A DNA stretch of 64,000 bases, taken from positions 2,232,001 to 2,296,000 of the forward strand of contig NZ_BCMZ01000001.1 in NCBI RefSeq assembly GCF_001485535.1, in the 5' to 3' direction. The notes beneath the pieces were generated by a model, which saw only the letters and a list, made by a program, of their open reading frames with translations, was not told where the DNA came from and did not search any database. Shown one piece after another: positions 59,581 to 64,000 of this stretch. A program made the position numbers and the translations under genes. The first letter of the stretch is position 1, and each line of letters begins with the position of its first letter. The stretch comes from Halobacterium sp. CBA1132 (GTDB lineage Archaea; Halobacteriota; Halobacteria; Halobacteriales; Halobacteriaceae).

Positions 59581-60324
59581 TCAGGCGAGTTTCTCGCGGG
59601 CGGCGTCCAGCAGCGTGTCGTCCTCGATTTCGACGTCGAGTTCGGTGTCGAACAGCGACGCGGCGAACGCGGCGATTCCAGCGGTATAGGCACCATCTCC
59701 GTCCAACGTGACTGGCGCTCCGGGGACTCCGGTCTCGGCGTGCGGGGGGAGGGCGTGGTCGGCGTCCGGTGGCGCGTCGGCGACGCGGTTCGCGACCGCG
59801 AGGTCGAAGCCGGTGCCGACGTCCGCGAGGCGGCCGCGGGCGCGCTGGAGGCTGTCGACGCCGCGGTCACCCGGTGGGAGGACGGCCGCGACGCGGTCGG
59901 CACTCGTGGCGGCGGCGACGGCCTGATTCGCGGCGACCGGCGGCGTGTCCACGAGCACGTAGTCGTGGGTGGCTTCGAGGGCCGCGAGTCGCGTTTCGAG
60001 GCGTTCGGCCGCGTTCGGCGCTTTCGCCTCGGCGATGCGCGCGAACGGCGCGAAGGCGGGATACGCAGCGATTTCGCCGGGTGCGTCGGGCGCGAGGTCG
60101 TGGCGCGCCGCGGTGGGGTCGACGTCCGGGTCGATCAGAAGGGACGTGGCGTCTGTGTCGATGCGGCCGTCGACGTACTGTGCGAGTCCCTGCGTGGCGA
60201 ACGCGGCGTCGAAGATGCCGACGCTGGCGCCGTCTCGGGCGAGTACGCCGGCGGTTTCGACGGCGGTACGGGTGGTGCCGGCGCCGCCGGCGACACCGAC
60301 GAGCGCGGCAGTTCGTGACTGCAT
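59581..60324 (-). CDS. MinD/ParA-like protein with degenerate P-loop
   Basis: 247 residues. The fold is MinD-like, with LVGVAGGAGTTRTAVETAGV (P-loop position), VGIFDAAFATQGLAQYV and YVLVDTPPVAANQAVAAATS (Walker B). But both signature lysines of the deviant Walker A (KGGxGKT) are gone, the loop reading AGGAGTTRT. ATP hydrolysis is doubtful, so it may be a non-hydrolysing partner of the MinD-like ATPase encoded 2 kb away. The ATG at 60324 (MQSRTAALVG) is preferred over one 27 bases upstream. Confidence 0.8.
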   Translation of the reverse strand: MQSRTAALVGVAGGAGTTRTAVETAGVLARDGASVGIFDAAFATQGLAQYVDGRIDTDATSLLIDPDVDPTAARHDLAPDAPGEIAAYPAFAPFARIAEAKAPNAAERLETRLAALEATHDYVLVDTPPVAANQAVAAATSADRVAAVLPPGDRGVDSLQRARGRLADVGTGFDLAVANRVADAPPDADHALPPHAETGVPGAPVTLDGDGAYTAGIAAFAASLFDTELDVEIEDDTLLDAAREKLA

Positions 60325-60373
60325 GCCAGTAGTTTCCCCGCGTTCCGCCACTAAAATTTGTGTGTTCGCCTCG

Positions 60374-60808
60374 TCAGTCTTCGCCGGCGCTGTCGGCGAT
60401 GTTGGCGGCGATGTCGTCGAGTTCGTCGTCGGAGAGGTCCGGGCGTTCGCCCGCGACGGCGTGGATGGGGCGGCCGCCGTCGTCGTCGAAGCGCGGGATG
60501 ATGTGCCCGTGGACGTGCGGGACTTCCTGCCCGGCGGCCTCGCCGTTGTTGAACGCGACGTTGCTGCCGCTGGCGTCGACGCTCTCCTCGACGATGGGCG
60601 TGAGGTAGTGCAGCGCCGCGAACATCATCTCGCCGCTCTCCGGCGGGACGTCCCCGAGCGTCTCGTGGTGGGCTTTGGGGATGACGAGCGTGTGCCCGGC
60701 CGCCAGCGGGTTCGCGTCGAGGAACGCGAGCACGTCGGCGTCCTCGTAGACGACGCGCGCGGGAATCTCTCCGTCCACAATCTGACAGAAGATGCAGTCC
60801 TCGCTCAT
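60374..60808 (-). CDS. HIT-family hydrolase (HinT-like)
   Basis: 144 residues. The histidine triad is VPHVHGHIIPRF, preceded by DCIFCQIVDGEIPARVVYED with a zinc-like CxxC and by HTLVIPKAHHETLGD. It hydrolyses adenosine phosphoramidates or AMP-lysine-type bonds. The length is normal, with an acidic helical C-tail typical of halophiles. It is a single gene. Confidence 0.92.
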   Translation of the reverse strand: MSEDCIFCQIVDGEIPARVVYEDADVLAFLDANPLAAGHTLVIPKAHHETLGDVPPESGEMMFAALHYLTPIVEESVDASGSNVAFNNGEAAGQEVPHVHGHIIPRFDDDGGRPIHAVAGERPDLSDDELDDIAANIADSAGED

Positions 60809-60839
60809 GTGCGGCCAAACGACCGCCTCGATTAAAAGC

Positions 60840-61301
60840 CTACTCGCGTCGGCGCCCGGCGACGCTGTCCCGGAACTGGTCGCGGTCGACGACGCGGAGC
60901 GTGAGGTCGCCGGTGGCGACGGACGCGCCGTCGTCGCGCTCCGCGCGGCACGCGAACGAGAGGTCCGGGCGCTCGACGCCGACCAGCGTCACGGAGACGT
61001 CGACGTCGCGGCCGACCGAGACGGGAGCGAGGTGCGACACCGAGGCGCCGCGGTCGACGACGCCGGTGCCCTCGGGGAGGCGGCCGCGGAGCGTCTCGCG
61101 CACGAGCGCCTCGAACTGCGCGAGGAGGTGCGGCGTCCCGAGCACGCGCGTGGCTTCCTCGGGCGTCGCGTCGACGGCCGCGGGGTCGCCCGGCGGGTCG
61201 TCGTGGGGACCGAAGGCGACGGTGGCGTGTTCGGCGTCGAGCGTGAACGTGGCGTCGCCGCGAACGTCCGCGTCGGCGAGCGCTTCGAAAGCGTCGGCCA
61301 T
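60840..61301 (-). CDS. Hotdog-fold thioesterase-like protein
   Basis: 153 residues. The N-terminal 60 are acidic and unassigned. The C-terminal hotdog has the segment TPHLLAQFEALVRETLRGRL, then GTGVVDRGASVSHLAPVSVG and ATGDLTLRVVDRDQF, which match the FlK/thioesterase-like family (Thr/Glu-type rather than 4-HBT Asp). Likely acts on a CoA thioester; the substrate is unknown. Confidence 0.72.
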   Translation of the reverse strand: MADAFEALADADVRGDATFTLDAEHATVAFGPHDDPPGDPAAVDATPEEATRVLGTPHLLAQFEALVRETLRGRLPEGTGVVDRGASVSHLAPVSVGRDVDVSVTLVGVERPDLSFACRAERDDGASVATGDLTLRVVDRDQFRDSVAGRRRE

Positions 61302-61415
61302 GCGTGAGCAGACGACGCAGCCGGTGTTAGTCCTGACGGCACACTGCGTCGACCGCCGTGGCGCTGGCTGGCCGGGGTAAGAGCGTCGTGCGTGTCGACG
61401 CGCGAGAAGAACGTG

Positions 61416-61634
61416 TTACTCCGTGAGCGGGAGAACGATGCCGAACACGAGCGGACAGACGAGGATACCGAGTACGCCGATGATTTCCGCGTCAAACAGC
61501 AGCGCGTGCTCCCAGGCGGGCAGTGAGCCGCCGCCCAGCGCGAGGCCGAGCGCGCCGACGACGAACAGCGCGAAGCTGGCGAGCGTCGAGCGTTTCACGA
61601 GCGACGAGTAGTCGAGGTTGCCGTAGCGTCCCAT
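61416..61634 (-). CDS. Two-helix small membrane protein
   Basis: 72 residues with two hydrophobic helices (STLASFALFVVGALGLALGG, then DAEIIGVLGILVCPLVFGIV). Conserved haloarchaeal small membrane protein type; no function known. It diverges from the next small membrane protein across about 50 bp. Confidence 0.68.
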   Translation of the reverse strand: MGRYGNLDYSSLVKRSTLASFALFVVGALGLALGGGSLPAWEHALLFDAEIIGVLGILVCPLVFGIVLPLTE

Positions 61635-61688
61635 GTGGCGAGAACGCGCGTCACCGCTACTAAGCCTTCTGTCTCGAACAGAAAGGCT

Positions 61689-61952
61689 ATGAGCGCCGGC
61701 AGGCTACGCCGGAGCATGCTCAACAACGCCGCGGAGCTATTCGACGTCGCCGTCACGCTCGGGTACGCCGTGCTTGGCGCGGGACTGATGGGGACGGGCG
61801 TGCTCACGGAACTGCGGAGCGCGACCACAATCGGGAGCGGGCAGACGGTGCTGGGCGTGTGGCTGGCGGTCATCGGGGTCGTCGCCATCGCCGCGGGCAC
61901 GATGCTGTTCACGGACAAGGTGCGCGCACGAATCGGCGGCGGCAGCGCTTGA
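61689..61952 (+). CDS. Small membrane protein next to the TnpB element
   Basis: 87 residues with two helices (LFDVAVTLGYAVLGAGLMGT and VLGVWLAVIGVVAIAAGTML) and a basic end (KVRARIGGGSA). The stop codon (61950-61952) lies exactly at the edge of the tnpB element, so the gene was not cut, or its end was defined by the insertion. Confidence 0.65.
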   Translation: MSAGRLRRSMLNNAAELFDVAVTLGYAVLGAGLMGTGVLTELRSATTIGSGQTVLGVWLAVIGVVAIAAGTMLFTDKVRARIGGGSA

Positions 61953-62150
61953 CATCCTCCCCGCCCTGAAGGGCGAGGATTCCCGCGTTGGGATATTGTG
62001 GTCTACGATGTGACCTGTTCTCGCGGTGCGAAGCAGCCGCTCTCTGAATCGAACAGGTACGTCGATGGCTGTGCCAACCAGCCGTTACTCCTATTCACCG
62101 ACAGATTCGGTGAACTCGGAGATACTTTCTGTCGAATGTTCTCAGCACCG
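61951..62150 (-). ncRNA. Predicted omega-RNA (TnpB guide RNA scaffold)
   Basis: By analogy with IS605/IS1341 elements, an RNA overlapping the tnpB 3' end runs through the right-end hairpin (61956-61978) and continues into flanking DNA as the guide. On this strand the hairpin is followed by GATGTC, then the flank AAGCGCTGCCGCCGCCGATT from 61950 downward, which would be the guide. The 5' boundary is a rough estimate. Archaeal IS1341 genes are known to give such sense-overlapping RNAs; none is demonstrated here. Confidence 0.5.
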
Positions 62151-63283
62151 TTCACGTCCGCGTTCGCCACCGTCTCGCACTCGTCACAGACGTACAACCC
62201 GCGCTCCACACGGTTCGCGCTACGCTTCCGACCACAGTACGAACACGACTTCGATGTATCACGCTCCGATACCTGCTCGACCGTGATGCCTTCCATCTCG
62301 GCTTTGTACTCAAGCATCGAGGTGAAGCGGTCGAACGCCCACGAGTGCAGGTCGAGGTTTCCGTGCTTGTCCCAGTTCTTTGACTCGCCGTTCTCCTCAT
62401 CCTCGCGGATGTCGGAGAGGTCGCCCACCACGATCGTTCCCACACCTTTGTCTACGCACCGTTCGACGATGTGCTTGGAGAGGGTGTGGCAGTAGTGGGT
62501 GCGCCGAGCCGACTTCTTCTGGTTCAACCGCGTGGCCTGCTCGGAATCGGAGTCATCACAGCGAGCGATGCGTTTGTTGAAGTAGTAGTCGTCCTGCTTC
62601 AAACAGTTCAGCGGGTACAGTTCGCTGTGACCGTCCTCGTAGGCGAGCGCGGCGAAGTTGTTGATACCGAGGTCAACACCCACGGTTTTCTCACCGGGTG
62701 CTTCAGAAACCTCGATTTCGACCTTGCACACGAAGTGCAACTCCCACTCGTCACTAGTCCAGACGACTCTGGCTTGTTGGACGTTCTCCACGGTGGAGAG
62801 GTCAACATCGGGGCGGGTCTGGTACTCGCAGAGGATGAAGTCCGACCAATACTCCTTGAGGTTCGAGCCTTTGCTAAGTCGGACTCTCCCGTACTCGGTG
62901 TCGAGTTTGAAGCCTTTCTGCTTGAACGTGACCGTGCTTCGCGGGTGTTCGTCACCGTGTTTGCGGTAGCCGGGCGGGTTCGCCCGTGTATCTCCGTTGC
63001 GTCGTTTGGTGTACCAGCCGTTGAACGCCTCAGCGAGTTCTTGAAGGACTCGCTGACTTGACTGAGAATGCAGGTCATCATAACGTTCGTGGCTCTTGAG
63101 GTACGCGGTGAGTTCGGTGTGACTGGGAATGTGGCCGATTTCACTCCACACACGGTCGCAGACCCACCGCCCAACGTTCCAGAGTTTCGAGGCTGAGAAC
63201 CCGAGGGCGTCAAGGTCGTCTTGCACCTGTTGCTGGTTCCGTATGGAAGCAGTGTAGGTACGGGTGACGACCTGTTTCGCCAT
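62003..63283 (-). CDS. tnpB: TnpB RNA-guided endonuclease
   Basis: 426 residues. The RuvC-like catalytic triad is visible: Asp in KTVGVDLGINNFAAL, Glu/Asp region in TIVVGDLSDIRE, and Asp in NADVNGAENI. A four-Cys zinc finger lies between (KSCSYCGRKRSANR, YVCDECETVANA). The N-terminal domain starts KQVVTRTYTASIRNQQQVQD. The length and motifs are complete, so the nuclease should be active. It would use the omega-RNA from its own 3' end to cut DNA, promoting element retention. Confidence 0.92.
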   Translation of the reverse strand: MAKQVVTRTYTASIRNQQQVQDDLDALGFSASKLWNVGRWVCDRVWSEIGHIPSHTELTAYLKSHERYDDLHSQSSQRVLQELAEAFNGWYTKRRNGDTRANPPGYRKHGDEHPRSTVTFKQKGFKLDTEYGRVRLSKGSNLKEYWSDFILCEYQTRPDVDLSTVENVQQARVVWTSDEWELHFVCKVEIEVSEAPGEKTVGVDLGINNFAALAYEDGHSELYPLNCLKQDDYYFNKRIARCDDSDSEQATRLNQKKSARRTHYCHTLSKHIVERCVDKGVGTIVVGDLSDIREDEENGESKNWDKHGNLDLHSWAFDRFTSMLEYKAEMEGITVEQVSERDTSKSCSYCGRKRSANRVERGLYVCDECETVANADVNGAENIRQKVSPSSPNLSVNRSNGWLAQPSTYLFDSESGCFAPREQVTS

Positions 63284-63487
63284 ACGTAACCTATGTTGTC
63301 AAACTTACTTGAAGGTGTGGATGACGCAACGTGGAATATCCTGCCGTGCAATCGAACGGTGAATTGTGTAGTCGATTGTCGGATTCATCCCCGCCCTGAA
63401 GGGCGAGGCTTTCTCCTTGCACTTCCGTAACCCGGGGGCGACTGTACAACCGATTACCCTTTGAGGTGCGAGCGAGACGGGTACGCC
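63284..63487. other. TnpB left end and ileS promoter region
   Basis: No gene. It carries the second palindromic repeat (63389-63408), likely the left end of the element, in an A/T-richer setting (GTCGATTGTCGGATTCATCC). The remaining 80 bases, with ACCGATTACCC, lie ahead of ileS and should contain its promoter. Confidence 0.5.
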
Positions 63488-64000
63488 ATGAGCCGATTCG
63501 CCGACGTACCCGACCAGTACGACCCCGAGGACGTCGAGGACCGGGTGTTCGACTACTGGGACGACGTCGACGCGTACGAGCAGACCAAGCAACACCGAGC
63601 GGACGGCGAGGACTTCTTCTTCGTGGACGGCCCGCCGTACACGTCGGGCGCCGCGCACATGGGGACGACGTGGAACAAGACGCTGAAGGACGCCTACATC
63701 CGCTACCACCGGATGCGGGGCTACGACGTCACCGACCGCCCGGGCTACGACATGCACGGCCTCCCCATCGAGACGAAAGTCGAGGAAGAGCTGGGCTTCG
63801 AGTCGAAGAAGGACATCGAGGAGTACGGCGAACAGAACTTCATCGACGCCTGCAAGGAGTTCGCCGACCGGAATCTGGAGGGACTGCAGTCGGACTTCCA
63901 GAGCTTCGGCGTCTGGATGGACTGGGAGAACCCCTACAAGACCGTCGACCCGTCGTACATGGAGTCGGCGTGGTGGGCGTTCGACCGCGTCCACGAGCGC
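63488..64000 (+). CDS. ileS: Isoleucyl-tRNA synthetase (N-terminal part)
   Basis: 171 residues are visible before the window ends. It starts SRFADVPDQYDPEDVEDRVF, with the class I HIGH-type motif in YTSGAAHMGTTWNKTLKD and the following GYDVTDRPGYDMHGLPIETK block, diagnostic for IleS. It charges tRNA-Ile with isoleucine and edits valine. The catalytic KMSKS, editing and anticodon-binding parts lie outside. The ATG at 63488 is the family's usual start. Confidence 0.95.
   Translation, partial: MSRFADVPDQYDPEDVEDRVFDYWDDVDAYEQTKQHRADGEDFFFVDGPPYTSGAAHMGTTWNKTLKDAYIRYHRMRGYDVTDRPGYDMHGLPIETKVEEELGFESKKDIEEYGEQNFIDACKEFADRNLEGLQSDFQSFGVWMDWENPYKTVDPSYMESAWWAFDRVHER

Larger units (their letters stand above)
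61951..63410 (-). mobile_element. Solo-TnpB element (IS200/IS605 family, IS1341 group)
   Basis: The element holds only tnpB. A 20-nt sequence CCCCGCCCTGAAGGGCGAGG occurs near both ends in the same orientation (61959-61978 and 63389-63408), with a 6-bp stem CGCCCT-ga-AGGGCG. Subterminal palindromes in direct orientation are characteristic of IS200/IS605 ends. There is no TnpA, so movement would need one in trans. It separates a small membrane gene from ileS. Confidence 0.8.

Noticed and set aside
61959-63408. Two copies of the palindrome read as a two-repeat CRISPR array
   Set aside because: The repeats are 1.4 kb apart with a complete tnpB between them. No third repeat or regular spacers exist, and the pattern is that of IS605 ends.

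Overview
The window is about two-thirds GC, with acidic proteins, frequent GTG starts, many probably leaderless genes with A/T-rich TATA-like boxes, and archaeal informational genes (MCM, TFB, RPA, A-type ATP synthase). Retinal and carotenoid genes and many haloarchaea-only small protein families point to a halophilic archaeon (class Halobacteria, possibly Halobacteriaceae). No species is assigned.

Layout. 1-6.8 kb: tail of a membrane gene, a polyprenyl synthetase, the electron-transfer flavoprotein genes etfBA, surface or membrane proteins and a UbiE-like methyltransferase. 6.9-17.4 kb: the A-type ATP synthase operon atpH-I-K-E-C-F-A-B, then crtY and blh (lycopene to beta-carotene to retinal), then atpD, all on the plus strand. 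This places the maker of a light-driven proton pump's chromophore inside the cluster for the enzyme that spends the proton gradient. 17.5-24 kb: two small proteins, two tandem paralogous CHAT (caspase-like) peptidase genes, one of which has lost its catalytic cysteine block, a Tfx regulator and a sugar-1-phosphate nucleotidyltransferase. 24.2-28.9 kb: rpa3-rpap3, a ribbon-helix-helix regulator and an arsenic operon (arsR-acr3-arsC) with a clear palindromic operator and a duplicated arsC 5' end. 28.9-30.0 kb: tRNA-His, an HNH-endonuclease gene and a 22-nt copy of the tRNA 3' end, which look like a minimal integrated element. 30.1-40.9 kb: mostly core metabolism, including a possible aromatic-catabolism group (ring-cleaving dioxygenase, Fe-type dehydrogenase, BKACE, cupin), a Ski2-like helicase and cytochrome oxidase subunit I.

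41-48.2 kb, after tRNA-Pro, is an accessory island of visibly AT-richer DNA. It holds a two-repeat PD-(D/E)XK-like protein, wreckage of a serine recombinase, a convergent/divergent trio (AAA-like ATPase with an Arg in place of the Walker A Lys, a Cas4-like nuclease with a C-terminal winged helix, and a divergent TSPPY DNA methyltransferase), and three decaying phiH1-type repressors. I do not recognise the trio as a named defence system, and it is the best candidate here for an undescribed one.

48.2-61.9 kb returns to core genes: a sensor kinase, mcm interrupted by two inteins, a train of haloarchaeal genes ending in a MinD-like ATPase, TFB, a second MinD-like protein with a degenerate P-loop, and a HIT hydrolase. 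61.95-63.41 kb is a solo tnpB (IS1341-type) element with a 20-nt palindromic sequence in direct orientation at both ends. It lies just upstream of ileS, which runs off the window.

No rRNA, CRISPR array or replication origin was seen. Family names come from recognising motifs by eye and from memory, without any database search.
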